DNA of 64,000 bases from Pseudo-nitzschia pungens (Eukaryota > Bacillariophyta > Bacillariophyceae > Bacillariales > Bacillariaceae). The position numbers were made by a program, and so were the translations under genes. Positions 33,526-44,364 of the stretch are shown in pieces. Under the pieces are notes generated by a model. It saw only the letters and a list, made by a program, of their open reading frames with translations. It ran no database searches and was not told the origin of the DNA. Positions within the stretch are counted from its first letter, which is position 1. Each line of letters starts with the position of its first letter. The DNA is taken from assembly GCA_037355855.1 (NCBI GenBank), contig CM074760.1, forward strand, positions 6,998,501 through 7,062,500, read 5' to 3'.

Positions 33526-34269
33526 ATGAGAGCCACGATCCTGAGCCGAACGAGAGGCGTCGTTGCCCAAGCGCAACGGTAAGTCAGAGAGCGGAATACC
33601 TGCGTGCAGTCCTGTTCTACATCCCCCAGCATCGCGCTTTTTCGTTCCGTTGACTCCGTGGAACGTTGTGGGGGAACCACGGATCGCATCGGAACGTTTG
33701 AATCGTCGACCGAATCCATCGCGACCATGGTTGGATGGATGCTGCTGCTGCTCTCAGTTCCATTCTCTGCTCCGAAATCACTCACAGCGACTCGTTGCCG
33801 CTTTCTATCCTGTGCGTTTGCCTTGTTTCTTGGTTCCTCCGGCATTTCAATACTACCACATACGGAACTATACGAAACGAAACTATACCAAACTAAACTG
33901 CGCTCGGCTCTGCTTTGGGGTTCTTTTTTCCTCTTTCCTGTTTTCGATGTCGTTTGTACACTGTCGTTTGCACACTTGACACGCGTGCGCACATTGATAT
34001 CATCCTGCTTTTTGCATCGCGCATCCAGCGCCGAGACCCGCCGCGGAATGGCCGGCGGACCCATCCCCGCCCGGTACAAGGTCACAAAGAACAAGTTCGT
34101 CGAGGAGTGGAACGGAAAGCGAGAAATCACCGAGAAGACCTGGGAGTGCGACCCCAAGATGGCCGCCAACCTCTTTTTGTACGTCGTCGCCATTCCCTAC
34201 GGATGGTACAGCCTCACGCGGGGAGAATTCCAGTCCAAGGGAGACCGGCGATACAAGGACTGCGTCTAG
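33526..34269 (+). CDS. Small single-TM mitochondrial-type protein
   Basis: Two exons, 33526-33578 and 34029-34269, join across a 450-bp GT-AG intron (GTAAGT donor, ATCCAG acceptor) to give 97 residues. Exon 1 encodes a classic presequence, MRATILSRTRGVVAQAQR, free of acids. The mature part starts near MAGGPIPARYKV, has an acidic-basic stretch (EEWNGKREITEKTWE), one membrane helix (ANLFLYVVAIPYGWYSL) and a charged tail ending RRYKDCV. Size and layout recall small accessory subunits of respiratory complexes, such as complex I B15-type proteins, but I cannot assign one. The intron stays open in one frame, which makes a misleading 221-codon ORF from 33604; exon 1 with its presequence is the better model. 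Confidence 0.7.
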
Positions 34270-35344
34270 CAGACGGTTTTGTTTCGTCCGGTTTGCGGAT
34301 GCGGATGCGTTGAATTGCGTTGCATTGCGTGTACAGAAAAATCGACGGCGGTGGTTCGATCGATCGGTCGATTTATGATACAGTCGGTTTGGTCCGGTCC
34401 GGTTCGTTTGGACTCCTGTTGTGGTTTCTGTCATTATGATTCGCGAACGAATCGTCAATCATCAACTTTCAAAACGAAATTGATTAAAAATAAAAAATAA
34501 TCCGTTTTGGTGTGCGACTACGAATTGAGAATAACGATAAGAAGAACAAATCAAGTATTCACAACAAATATAAATCTCGGTATCTGCAAACTATAGAATG
34601 CTATCCCCGCCGCAGCTGGAGTTCTCAAGACGGAAGTGATGGAGATTATAGCGCTGCGTTGGTTTCCGATTCGGTAGTGTTGATGCAAACTATTATTCCG
34701 AGAGGAATCCATCGCGAGGCACGCGCTACGGTGCCACTCGTATCGCTTGCGGTCGGTTGCCGTTTCGCGATTACAGGACCTTCGTGCGTAAAGCGCTGTT
34801 TTTGTTGGAGTCGCCAGTGTGCACATTGCAATACTCGGTTGGCAAGCCGGACGCATTTGCACCGCGACAAAACGAAAGGCTTGGAAATTCGAAACCAACG
34901 GCATGCCAACTACCTACCGCAAGCGCCTCGATCCGAACTGAGTCGGATGTGTCGCTCCCGCTATGATTTTGTACGATTGCCATTCGCTTTCACCATTTTT
35001 TGGAGAAACAACCCAAAAGTGCTCGCTGTTTCTGATTGATCTACAGTCTACCGTCGCCTAGAATGGTCTGCTGTTCTTCGAATTCTCGGTCGCAGCGCTC
35101 CACACAGTCACCGCGTCCTTCCATTTCCTGCAACACCTCATCTGAGGATTCGTCTCCGGGATGGAATCACTCCAGAGCCGAAAACAATTCTGGGATCAAG
35201 GCCTGTCTAGATATCGGTTTTGCGCCTTGTACATAATGGAAGTGCGGTGCAACTCGTTCAAACCTCAAACGAATCATCTACTGTAGTTTACTTTGCGGAA
35301 CGAGAAGAGTGGTTCTCACGTTCGACGCGTGCATTCTATGGTGT
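34270..35344. other. Intergenic region between convergent genes
   Basis: About 1.07 kb between two stop codons. Short overlapping ORFs (34512-35039 and others) show no domain. Nothing further seen. Confidence 0.4.
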
Positions 35345-37355
35345 CTATGGATCGCTGCCCCCCAACTTTTGATACCGTTTCCGTTCCGTTTCTAAAAAGG
35401 TGCGGAACTTGTTGGGCAGGTCGATGCTCGCACGGACCTCGACGGTGGCCCCGTCCTCCGACAGGGCGAGGGTGCCGTTGGCCCATTTCTGGCCGTCGGG
35501 AAGACCCTCCCATTCCGCTCGTCCCTCAAGGGTGTTGTAGTGCGGATGGTGGAGACGGATCTCGTTGGAACACAAGAACAGCCCCCGGCCCCGCAGTGCG
35601 GTGGCGTCTCCGCCCCCGTCGTATTTCGCGTCCCCGACCAGGGGAGACTCCCGCACCCAGGCCATGTGCCGTCGCAATTGGTGGTACCGGCCCGTCCTGG
35701 GTTTGAGTTCCACGAGGGTGAGCGTCCCATCCTTGGCCTTGAGCGACTCGGTGTAGTTCACCACCCTCCACACCGTGATCGCGCTCTTGTCGTCCAGCGC
35801 GCGATCGATGAGCTGCCAGTTGTTCTTCGGTTCCTCTCCGCCGCCAGAGCCAAAATCATCACCGACGTCGACGTCGACGTCGACGCCCAGCCGCATGGCT
35901 TCGTCGTTCGTGATGCTGCTCTCGGCCGGTTCGCCCGGGATCCCGTTGACAATCGCGGTGTACGTTTTCTTCACCACGCGTTCCTCGAACTGCTTCGTCA
36001 GGTTGACCAGTGCCGGCTTGGTCTTGGCTACCACCAGCAGACCGCTGGTCGGCTTGTCCAATCGATGGGCACCCACCGGTCGGAGATAGATCTCGGGGGT
36101 TCCCCGCTCCGGGGGCTTGAGGACAAAGGGAAGGGCATTGCGAACGGTCATGACTCCGTGGTTTTCGTCGCGCCGAGAGTAGCAAACGATCCCGGCGGGT
36201 TTGTTGACGATCGCAAAATGCGAGTCTTCGTACACGACGGGGAGTTCGAATGGCGGTTTCGTAGTATCGAATCCCGGGTAGAAGCCGCCCCTCATTCGAC
36301 ACTGGATACCGATGACATCTGTGCATGCGCAGACCAAAAAAAAAAGAAAATGACGGATGCAGATGGTTTGCATGGGTTGGATTCTCCAAACGAAAGAAAG
36401 AAGTGCCCGAAATTTGACGATTGTGGCAACGAGTCAGACTCACCTCCGGGATACACACGATCTATGACGCGACCTTTGCGACACGTGTCTTGATCGAATT
36501 CCTCCTTGCCCGTGTCGCTATTGATACGTAACGGCCCGCGATTGACAACGATGTGGCCTTTTCTGAATCATTATTTGATTGGAAAGATGTTCCAGTTCAT
36601 CCGGTGAGCGCGTGCGGTCAAGAATCACGGTTGGACCGATGAATGCTTCGTCGACAAAAAAAAAGATAACGATATCTAGCCACTCACCTGCAGGATTTCC
36701 GTGCCCTCGACAGGGACGGGTAGGTTTCCTTGTCCAGTAGCATCAAGGCGATGGGCAAGGTAATATTCGTTCCGCTGATTCCCAATCGTTCGATTTCGCC
36801 TTTCGCGATTCCTCCCGCGCGGCCTTCGCTCTCGTTGTCCGCTGCTGCCAGCAGCAAATCCCCAAAGCCCGTTTCGGGGACCGAATAGCGTTTTGTCACG
36901 TAGTAGCCCTCGGGTTTGCCCTTTGGAAAGTTCCTTCGATTGGCATCTCGTTCCGCCTCGTCGAAAAATTTGTCGGTTTCGCTTTGGTCGGAGAAGATTG
37001 CGTCCCTGTCTTCGTCGTCGTCTTCGCTCGCATAATCATCGTTGTCGACGACGACTGGGACTGCGGCTGCGACTGCGACAGGATGGTCCAACTCCTGTCG
37101 ATCGGCCGTCGCATAAGAACATGTTCGGGTGCATCCGTTCCGGGGAACGGGCATTACGGAGGAAGAGCGCGACCGCATTTTGTCACCACATTGTGTGCCA
37201 ATCGATCGATCCGCAAAGAAATGCGGCATGTTTCGAACGATGTTTCGAACGACGATTATTCGACTTTGCCTCCAGATGGTGAGCTGTTGAAATGCATTCG
37301 TCGGGCACACCCTGGAAACCAATAGTACCAGCCCAAAGAATAGGATGTGTTTCAT
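35345..37355 (-). CDS. S4-domain RluA-type pseudouridine synthase, plastid-type
   Basis: Three exons, 37355-36688, 36562-36444 and 36318-35345, join in frame at GTGAGT donors to give 586 residues. The start MKHILFFGLVLLVSR is a signal peptide ending at TNAFQQ, a diatom plastid-type cleavage site, followed by a transit-like region and an acidic stretch. An S4 RNA-binding domain spans both joints: LLDKETYPSLSRARKSCR, KGHIVVNRGPLRIN, RVIDRVYPGDVIGIQ. The synthase domain follows: LPVVYEDSHFAIVNKPAG, catalytic Asp in GAHRLDKPTSGLLV, FEERVVKKTYTAIV, and LKPRTGRYHQLRRHMAW with PLVGDAKY. It likely modifies rRNA or tRNA, perhaps in the plastid. A VDVDVDV insertion comes from a GACGTC repeat. Only the last exon looks like a gene by itself. 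Confidence 0.88.
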
Positions 37356-38140
37356 CCGTTTCCAGTCTTTCTCGGTATGTTGCTGCGTGGACATCGAGTG
37401 TACTCTTCGATGGGCAGTTCTCGATGAGTGATCCTCGATAACTCTATCCATTCGGTAGTTGGTTACTTTTGACCATTACCAATAGAAATGGGCAGGAGGG
37501 TGCAACAAAATCCCATTCGTCGAAAGTTGTATCGTAACTTACTTGTCGTTGAGTTTCTCATTCTGATGTTTTGGGGGTTGGAATGAGTAAGGTTACCGTA
37601 GTTAAGTGAGTGAGTCCGAATATGTCGTTTGATTGGTAGGTCTGTAAATCGTTGGTGAACGCAACTCTGTGGAAAAACAAATGAATGAAATTCTACCATA
37701 TGTATCATGCATATGTAAAGTATGTTTGTCATTACCGTGTACGTTTGTCCGAAGCCGTCATACGAAGATAGGACTCATTCGATTCATTTCCACGAGTCCT
37801 ACCGGTATTCAAATTTCTCAATTTCACGCCTACCGGCAGGGCCCGTTGTCACACTTAGCGTTCACACATCATCATCGATCATCATTGTGTCTGAAAGAGA
37901 GACAAAGCAAATACGAAGTACTGTACTCGTTTGTCGCCTCTCAATCAAAATCAATGCCTTCGATCAAATTCAATCAATCAGAAGAACAGACCGTACCGTA
38001 CCATTCACTGGGTGTTCAAGAGTTAAGAGCATCAATTCCAGGGGCATACTAGGTGTAAGAGCGAACAGAAACAAAATCGTGATCGAGATGATAAATGCAG
38101 CAGAGAAAGAAGTCGAGAAAGGTAGATAGTGACGACGACG
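37356..38140. other. Divergent promoter region
   Basis: About 785 bp between the S4-RluA gene (-) and the sulfotransferase gene (+). It holds TAAGGTTAC at 37588-37596 and TACGAAGTA at 37912-37920. No gene supported. Confidence 0.4.
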
Positions 38141-39706
38141 ATGAAGAAAAAAACAGTATTCTGCGCGGCAGTAGCAACGACGACTCTTTTCATCCTGAAT
38201 CTCGTATATACTTCGGTTTTCTTCCGACGCAATGTCGTATATTATATAGACAGCTGGAAAGGGGACAGCATAAATCTGAAAGTTTCTACGATTGCCACGT
38301 CCGTTCCGACCAAGACTCCAACGTCTAGACCTCTTCCTACCCAGCAACCCAATTCCAATTCCCCTCTTGGCACACAGCGTCCAACGCGGAGGCCCGGTCG
38401 AACCAAGGATCGTTCCTCCGGTTCCGAATCGAGTCCAAAGCGCTCCACCACGCATCCGAGTCCAAAACCAACCCGTCGTGACGCACGTCCAATCCTTGTG
38501 TTGCACATTGGACCACACAAAACTGGCACCTCGACAATACAATGCGACCTCTCGCACTACCGGAATGATTTGTACTTCAATGCATCCGTTGCATTTATGG
38601 GTCGTGTCTACGGACACTGTGTGGGTCCGTACCTCACGGGACCCGTTATTGACACCAGAGCATTGATCAACAACTGTTTCAAATCATCTGCGTGCACGAA
38701 GAAAGAGGTGTGGAAGGATTTGGAAACGCAGCTGCGACACTACTCGAGTCGGAACGAAAGCGTCATTATCTCCGACGAGGCCTTTAGCAGAATGAGAATC
38801 ACGGCGGGCAACGGCGGTGACAATCGTGCCATGCTGCACAGCCTCTTCCACAAATATTATCCGGGTCGGATCCGTGTTGTGATCATGTATCGGAGATACT
38901 ACGAATGGATGCAGAGCATTTGGAACGAAGGCAACAAGCCACACGTCAACATCATTCTCGATCCGAACAATCCGTACAAGGAAAAATTCAAAAATTGGCC
39001 ATCCGACGGTGGAAAAACTCCCAAAACGTTTCTGAAGCACGTGACGGGAAAACGCAAAGAGCATTCGAGAGACGACTTTGATTCATCGGATTACCAGAAA
39101 CTAGCGGAAGTAGAAAAGTTCCACGTCGCCGAATACCTTCGGAGACTGTGGACCGATTTTTCGAGTGAAATAGTAATGCTGAACATGCACGAACTGCAGC
39201 GCGATCCGAGCGGGGAAGACATGACCACTCTCTTCGTTCGCAAAGTCCTGCCGTCGATCGCGGGAGATACGCTGACCAAAGTGAAAGAGAAAGGTTTTGC
39301 CGGTCGACCCAATCCATCTAGAAACTTTGATTACGATAGACTGGCCGTAAAAGCTCACGAACAGGGGCTGCTCGCGAATCTCACCGAGGTTCCCCGGTTT
39401 AAAATCGCCGAGCTGGCGGAAAACCATTTGTTGCGAAAGCTGAACACGACCATTCACGATCTACCTCTGGTATGCCTCAACGAAACCCACCTAAAAGATT
39501 TACTGAACAAATCCATCCAATACGAATATCAAATATACCCCGACCAGCCGGAAGACGTCGTTAAACGGCACGAGTCGTCCTTCTTTGAAGCCGTAGAGCG
39601 GAAAAAGTTCTGCAACTTTGACACCGACAAGCTGATCCGATACGATGCGGTGCGAACCTTTTTTACGGAGGATATACCACAATTGCATTTACCACGCTCT
39701 GATTGA
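38141..39706 (+). CDS. Membrane-anchored sulfotransferase-like protein
   Basis: 521 residues from ATG 38141 (the frame upstream has only a GTG). A type II layout: short basic end, membrane anchor at about 5-28 (VFCAAVATTTLFILNLVYTS), a Thr/Pro/Ser-rich stem, and a lumenal catalytic domain from about 118. The PAPS 5'-phosphosulfate loop reads VLHIGPHKTGTSTIQ (about 120-134). ESVIISDEAF and RIRVVIMYRRYYEWMQS fit the 3'-phosphate binding region of the fold. It should transfer sulfate from PAPS to a glycan or protein in the Golgi; the acceptor is unknown. It faces a second gene of the same type (40042-41883) tail to tail. Confidence 0.82.
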   Translation: MKKKTVFCAAVATTTLFILNLVYTSVFFRRNVVYYIDSWKGDSINLKVSTIATSVPTKTPTSRPLPTQQPNSNSPLGTQRPTRRPGRTKDRSSGSESSPKRSTTHPSPKPTRRDARPILVLHIGPHKTGTSTIQCDLSHYRNDLYFNASVAFMGRVYGHCVGPYLTGPVIDTRALINNCFKSSACTKKEVWKDLETQLRHYSSRNESVIISDEAFSRMRITAGNGGDNRAMLHSLFHKYYPGRIRVVIMYRRYYEWMQSIWNEGNKPHVNIILDPNNPYKEKFKNWPSDGGKTPKTFLKHVTGKRKEHSRDDFDSSDYQKLAEVEKFHVAEYLRRLWTDFSSEIVMLNMHELQRDPSGEDMTTLFVRKVLPSIAGDTLTKVKEKGFAGRPNPSRNFDYDRLAVKAHEQGLLANLTEVPRFKIAELAENHLLRKLNTTIHDLPLVCLNETHLKDLLNKSIQYEYQIYPDQPEDVVKRHESSFFEAVERKKFCNFDTDKLIRYDAVRTFFTEDIPQLHLPRSD

Positions 39707-40041
39707 TTGATTCATTCATTGACTGAGTCGGTCCTCCATTCCAAATCATTGACACGCCAAATTATCAATCCATGGTCTAAAACCGTCGGGTTGGACAAAT
39801 GACTATTGCCGTTCGACGTGACAACACAATCGTTCGAGATATCGCCCTCCATATCGACTCGAAACATAACAGTACAAAAAATATTTCCTAATTCATAACT
39901 CGGAGACAAGTTCCACGTACGACAGTCGAAGTGCTCGCTTTTGTTTCGAAGGCCTCGGCGGTTTCTATTGTTTGTACAATTCGTTCGTCTCTACTACAAT
40001 GATTGATTCGGGAGAACCGAGTTCAGTAGCAGCAAAAATTA
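39707..40041. other. Convergent 3' spacer
   Basis: 335 bp between the stops of the two sulfotransferase-like genes. It holds short ATTGATTGATTC-type repeats at its start; no gene supported. Confidence 0.4.
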
Positions 40042-41883
40042 TTATGAACTACAGTTAGAAAAACAAAGGCCGGATATGGCAGCTTTCAGCCTCGGGTCAT
40101 CCAGAATGCGCTCGGGATTGACGTCGCAAAATTTTCCCTTGTTCTTGTTCTCCTGAAATAGCTGGTTGTGCTTGGCTCGGGCATCTTCCCATTCGGCATC
40201 GGAAAGAGTCCCTTGGTGCGCTCCCTCGAGCTCGGCAGCGCCGCTCTTGTAGACACGCTCCATGAGCCCCAAGGAGGTCTCGAACAGGCGCTCTTCCAGA
40301 GCCGGAGAAAGGCAGTCGAAATATTGCTTCGGTGGCGGCGCTTGGAACGACGACGACGACAGCACCTTCTGCTGTTTCAAAAGGCTTCGGAGTTTGCGCA
40401 GGGATTGTCTTCGCTTCATCTTTTGAAAGTGTTCCGGTTGGAGCAGGCCGCGCTCGATGGCCACCTCCGCGATGCGCTGGGGATACAGGTCCCCGGACGG
40501 TCTCAGTTTTCCGCGTTTCTTGCCTTTGGGATCCCGGGATTTCGGTTTGCTACTAGGAGCGCCATTTTTGTTCCCCTTGCGGTTTCCGGCGTCGGCGGAC
40601 TCGGTCCGTTTTTGGCGCTCTCGAAGGATCCGACAGCTTCCGTCGGCTTCGGGCATCATTTGGCAAACAAAGGCGGCGAGCAGGTCGTCCTTGTTGCTCC
40701 GAATGCTTGCGTCGGCGGTCCCGCGATCCGTGTTTCCGAGATAACCGTCCTGGTGCATGTCAAAGATTCGAACGTCGTCAAAGTGATGCGACCATTTCTC
40801 GTGGAGCCAGAGCGATAGGTGCGCCCGAGAATCGATGGCACCGTTCGGTGGCCCGTTGCCTTTGCTGTTGGTGGTACCGACGTCGAGCGTTTTATTCGCC
40901 GGAGACGGCTGCCGGGAACGATGCTTCGCTCTCGTTCTGGTCTGGTCCGGCTCGTTCAGGTGGTTTTCGATCCAATCGAGAAGCGACGGGAATTCCCTGT
41001 CATTCCCCATCGTCTGTTGATAATAGTTGGACGGGAGCCAATCGAACCAGTGCCGGTATGTGACAACGACCCGGACCCGAAACCCCGAGAGGACGTCTTT
41101 CAAGCCATTCCAGATGTGTCGGTATTCGGTGCTGAGCTGCGATCCGATAAGTTCCGAGGACAGAACCACGTGGTTTCCCCGGGCTCTGTGCCACTCCAAT
41201 CGCTGCCGGAATTCTTCGAAATGCTCGTGCGTGTTTGTGCCGTCGCTCGAAGTGTCGCGGTGGGTCGGATTCACAAGGTGGTTGAGCAGCAGTCGGACGT
41301 GAAAGGCGGATTCTCCGCTGGGCAACGGTTCCCTCGACCGCGACATGACCTGTCCCACGAAATAATAGCCGTCTTCTTGCGCCAGCAGGAGTGAGTTCTG
41401 CTCCAATCCGTACTGGATGGTGGTAGTTGCGGTTTTCTGTGGTCCGATGTGCAGAACGAACCACGGCTTGGGGTTTGGAGCCGTCGCTGCCGCGTTCCTT
41501 CGAGCGATTCCTCGTCCATGTTTTGCCCGGGTCGGCATCGCGTCCGTCCGATTATTGCTTTTGCTTCCGCTGCCTCCGGAGTCCACCGCTACCTCTGCGG
41601 CGGTTGCGTTCGACACTCTTTTCGGTTTCTTCGCCGTCTCGGAGCTTGCCGCTGCCGCTGCCGCTGCTTTCTTCGGTGGAAGGGGTACAAAACCACCGGC
41701 AACATCCCGGTCGTCGACGGAAACAATCCCATCCGTGTGCAGGTAGACGAACGGCCAAATGCACTGACCCAAAAACAGGACGAGGGCGATCGAGGAGACC
41801 GCTCGGCGAGGCCGAGGCCATCGACGATGTCCCTTGGGCACGGAAACATTGTTCTCGTCACGACAACCGCGGCGGATCGGCAT
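40042..41883 (-). CDS. Membrane-anchored sulfotransferase-like protein
   Basis: 613 residues from ATG 41883. A basic cytoplasmic end (RRWPRPRR) precedes a membrane anchor at about 28-48 (AVSSIALVLFLGQCIWPFVYL), then an Ala/Ser/Lys-rich stem. The catalytic domain starts about 140 with WFVLHIGPQKTATTTIQ, the same PAPS loop as the neighbouring gene. NHVVLSSELIGSQL and RVRVVVTYRHWFDWLPSNYY parallel its 3'-phosphate region. A basic insertion (KPKSRDPKGKKRGK) sits in the second half. The two genes are diverged relatives in convergent arrangement, possibly an old inverted duplication. The acceptor is unknown. Confidence 0.82.
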   Translation of the reverse strand: MPIRRGCRDENNVSVPKGHRRWPRPRRAVSSIALVLFLGQCIWPFVYLHTDGIVSVDDRDVAGGFVPLPPKKAAAAAAASSETAKKPKRVSNATAAEVAVDSGGSGSKSNNRTDAMPTRAKHGRGIARRNAAATAPNPKPWFVLHIGPQKTATTTIQYGLEQNSLLLAQEDGYYFVGQVMSRSREPLPSGESAFHVRLLLNHLVNPTHRDTSSDGTNTHEHFEEFRQRLEWHRARGNHVVLSSELIGSQLSTEYRHIWNGLKDVLSGFRVRVVVTYRHWFDWLPSNYYQQTMGNDREFPSLLDWIENHLNEPDQTRTRAKHRSRQPSPANKTLDVGTTNSKGNGPPNGAIDSRAHLSLWLHEKWSHHFDDVRIFDMHQDGYLGNTDRGTADASIRSNKDDLLAAFVCQMMPEADGSCRILRERQKRTESADAGNRKGNKNGAPSSKPKSRDPKGKKRGKLRPSGDLYPQRIAEVAIERGLLQPEHFQKMKRRQSLRKLRSLLKQQKVLSSSSFQAPPPKQYFDCLSPALEERLFETSLGLMERVYKSGAAELEGAHQGTLSDAEWEDARAKHNQLFQENKNKGKFCDVNPERILDDPRLKAAISGLCFSNCSS

Positions 41884-43347
41884 TGTTTTGTTCGTTTCTG
41901 TTGCTCGCGCGCGTAGCTAGCCGCAATGGCCATCGCCCGATTTTCGATGGCACCGGAGTAGCTCAGCTCAATCAACAGAAAACGGGGCGTTTGGTGTTCG
42001 AGGGATGATACTCTCTCGATTTTGTTATCCGCCTGGTGTTGATGCAATTTTGATTGCGGTTTGTTGACATTGAGACGACGAATCGCGAAGCACTTCGGAT
42101 TTCTTTCGGTGTCCTGTGTCGAGTGTGGCGAAGAAGTTTTGAGAAGAGAGCCTCCGTTGGATAACCTTACCACTAGGAGTATTAAAATACCGTAGGGTGC
42201 TTTTCAACGGCAGTAAAACAGTCATTATACGGCCCCTCTCGAACATCACTCTCAGTCCATTGTTGAAAACTCTCAATCAATACTTCGTAAATCTTACTTA
42301 CTCAATACTAGTGTTTGTTGAAGTGCATCCTGTACTGCTGTAAATCTGTGGGTTGTGTCTTCATTGATACTCCCTGGCAGTAGGTTTTTGATCTTGGCTT
42401 TTGATCTTCTGTTATTGTTTTGAACCAGCAGTAGTACTATGAATACCCTGAGATGATGTGCATTGATTTGATGAGTCTAGTACGAAGCTCAAGAATGAAT
42501 CATCTGCATACAGCTTGGTTTGAAATCCCTAGCAAGAATTGGAGCGCACGCAGTTTGAGAATCATTATTGGAAGGAACGACTATCGAATGGAACTTTTCA
42601 CACTGCCATATTCATATGTGACAATGATTAGTATTATTTGCGTCGCAGCATCATGATGGTGCGAAGCTAATAGAACTCGGGTTCTTTGGCTTGCCACCGT
42701 AACTTACCCGCCGTTTGTACCAAACCGGATTCGCATCGATTCGGTCGTTCCTTGCGGTATGGTAAGACTTGCATTTTTCGCTCCTCTTTTTGTGTTCGTC
42801 ATTCCAACAAGTGTGTCGCACTGTACTGTGATGTGTGCCGGGCAAGGATTTCATATACCGTACTGCGCCAATCTGTTCCGCACTTGCCATGTTTCCTTTT
42901 ACCAAAATATTTAGAAATATCATAGTATTATTATTATTATAATATTCTCAAAAATTATAAGATTACGTGCACATAAATAGTAGCTACATATAAGATGGCG
43001 CTTTCGGTCCTCCGACATTCCTCGGTTGTTCCACCGCTGGCAGGGGATCGGATCGAGTTCGATTCATTCAATTTGGTCATTCGTCTCGAATGCAGGAACG
43101 CCATCCGTTCCCTCAATGGATGCACACATGTCCGTCCGTCCTCGGAACAGCCGTCGGCGCAACTGCCTCGGCTAGGATTCTCTCGCTCTCGTCGGTTTGC
43201 GTCTCGTCCGACTCTCGGAAACGTCTCGGAAATGAGGTGAAACGGTGTGGCTTTGGCGACGCCTCATCTCGCTATATTGCATCGGTAGGCTCTGCGGTGT
43301 TGCTCCGGGCCCAAAATTGTGCCGTTCACGCGAGACACGGACACACC
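41884..43347. other. Intergenic region
   Basis: About 1.46 kb. An 81-codon plus-strand ORF at 42995-43240 starts with a basic-hydrophobic run (MALSVLRHSSVV) but matches nothing and is not supported. A TACTTCGTA motif lies at 42281-42289. Confidence 0.4.
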
Positions 43348-44364
43348 TTACACCAATAAGAAGCAGAAAATGACAAAGGATGTTAGCATAATGAGCAACC
43401 GGGAGAGGTACTGCGTTGTCTCCGAGTTGACGTCGATGGTGGTCCCCGCACCGGAATGGCCTTGCGAGCCTTCGTGATCTCCCCAGCCGTTCCGGTTCAG
43501 GTCATGGAGGGAGGGAATCCGCCGCTGCTGCTGCCGATTCGCTTCGTCGTCGTTTCCGGAATTGTTTCGGTAATAGTCCGCGGTGGCCCGCTGCAGGGAC
43601 AAGAGAATCCCGTGCGTCAGGCTGGCATTGTGCCCGTTGGGGGAACGCGGGGCCAGGCCTCCCAACCGGTACGGGTTGCTGGCGCTCATCTGGGGAGACG
43701 ATCCGGGGCTGCTCCGGTTCGACACCGTAGGGGAAGCCGGTTCCGGTTGTTCCGGCGCTTGCTGTTGTGCGTGTGCCACCGAGGGTCGATTCGGAACGGG
43801 AGACCGGTTGGGTATTCGTCGGCGCCGCAATCCTCCCCCGGCGGTAATTTCGGTGGAATCATCCAATCCGTTGGCAGTATTATTATTTGCATCATTTGCA
43901 TCATTCTCCGACCCCGACGCTCCGCTTTCATCATTGGTCGGATTTTGAGTCCCGGTTGTTGGTTGTTGCCCCTCCCCATTGTTTTCGTTGCGAATGCCTG
44001 CGTCTTCCCCTTCCTTCCGTTCCTCCGAATCCGGTGCCGAAACCGTCGCTCGAGCACGCACAAAGACCGGAACAATGGACGACAATGGACACTCGGACTT
44101 GCAAACGGGGCACACCCGGCGGCTATCGTCACAGAACGGCGAGGGAGGCATTCCCAGAGACGCGCGTTCCTCGTAGCGCATGCCCGGTTCCAGCCACTGA
44201 AATAGACAGGGCCAGCAGTACAGATGACCGCACCTCGTCACCACGGGTTCCGTCACCTCCTCGAAGCAAATATAGCAGGAAAACCGGCTGTCCACGGAAG
44301 ACGCCGCGGTATCTCCTCGCCCGCAGCAAGGATCGTTGCGGCTCGCGGTTTCGCAGGAGCTCAT
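43348..44364 (-). CDS. RNF5/RNF185-like RING ubiquitin ligase with tail anchor
   Basis: 338 residues from ATG 44364. A C3HC4 RING begins at residue 30: CYIC (30, 33), CGHLYCWPC (45, 47, 50, 53) and CPVC (85, 88). The surrounding FSCYICFEEVTEPVVTRCGH and PCLFQWLE phrases match RMA1/RNF5/RNF185, ER-membrane ligases in ER-associated degradation. An insertion of about 20 residues separates the third and fourth cysteine pairs. A long Asn/Ser/Pro-rich linker follows, and a single helix at the very end (YLSRLLIMLTSFVIFCFLLV) would anchor the protein with the RING in the cytosol. Animal RNF5 has two C-terminal helices; only one is seen here, and the linker is longer. Confidence 0.88.
   Translation of the reverse strand: MSSCETASRNDPCCGRGDTAASSVDSRFSCYICFEEVTEPVVTRCGHLYCWPCLFQWLEPGMRYEERASLGMPPSPFCDDSRRVCPVCKSECPLSSIVPVFVRARATVSAPDSEERKEGEDAGIRNENNGEGQQPTTGTQNPTNDESGASGSENDANDANNNTANGLDDSTEITAGGGLRRRRIPNRSPVPNRPSVAHAQQQAPEQPEPASPTVSNRSSPGSSPQMSASNPYRLGGLAPRSPNGHNASLTHGILLSLQRATADYYRNNSGNDDEANRQQQRRIPSLHDLNRNGWGDHEGSQGHSGAGTTIDVNSETTQYLSRLLIMLTSFVIFCFLLV

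Noticed and set aside
33285..34193. 302-codon minus-strand ORF
   Set aside because: Runs through the promoter, exon and intron of the plus-strand gene; low complexity and no domain.
33604..34269. 221-codon ORF as a single-exon gene
   Set aside because: Its first two thirds are the intron of the two-exon gene starting at 33526; only the last 80 codons look like protein.
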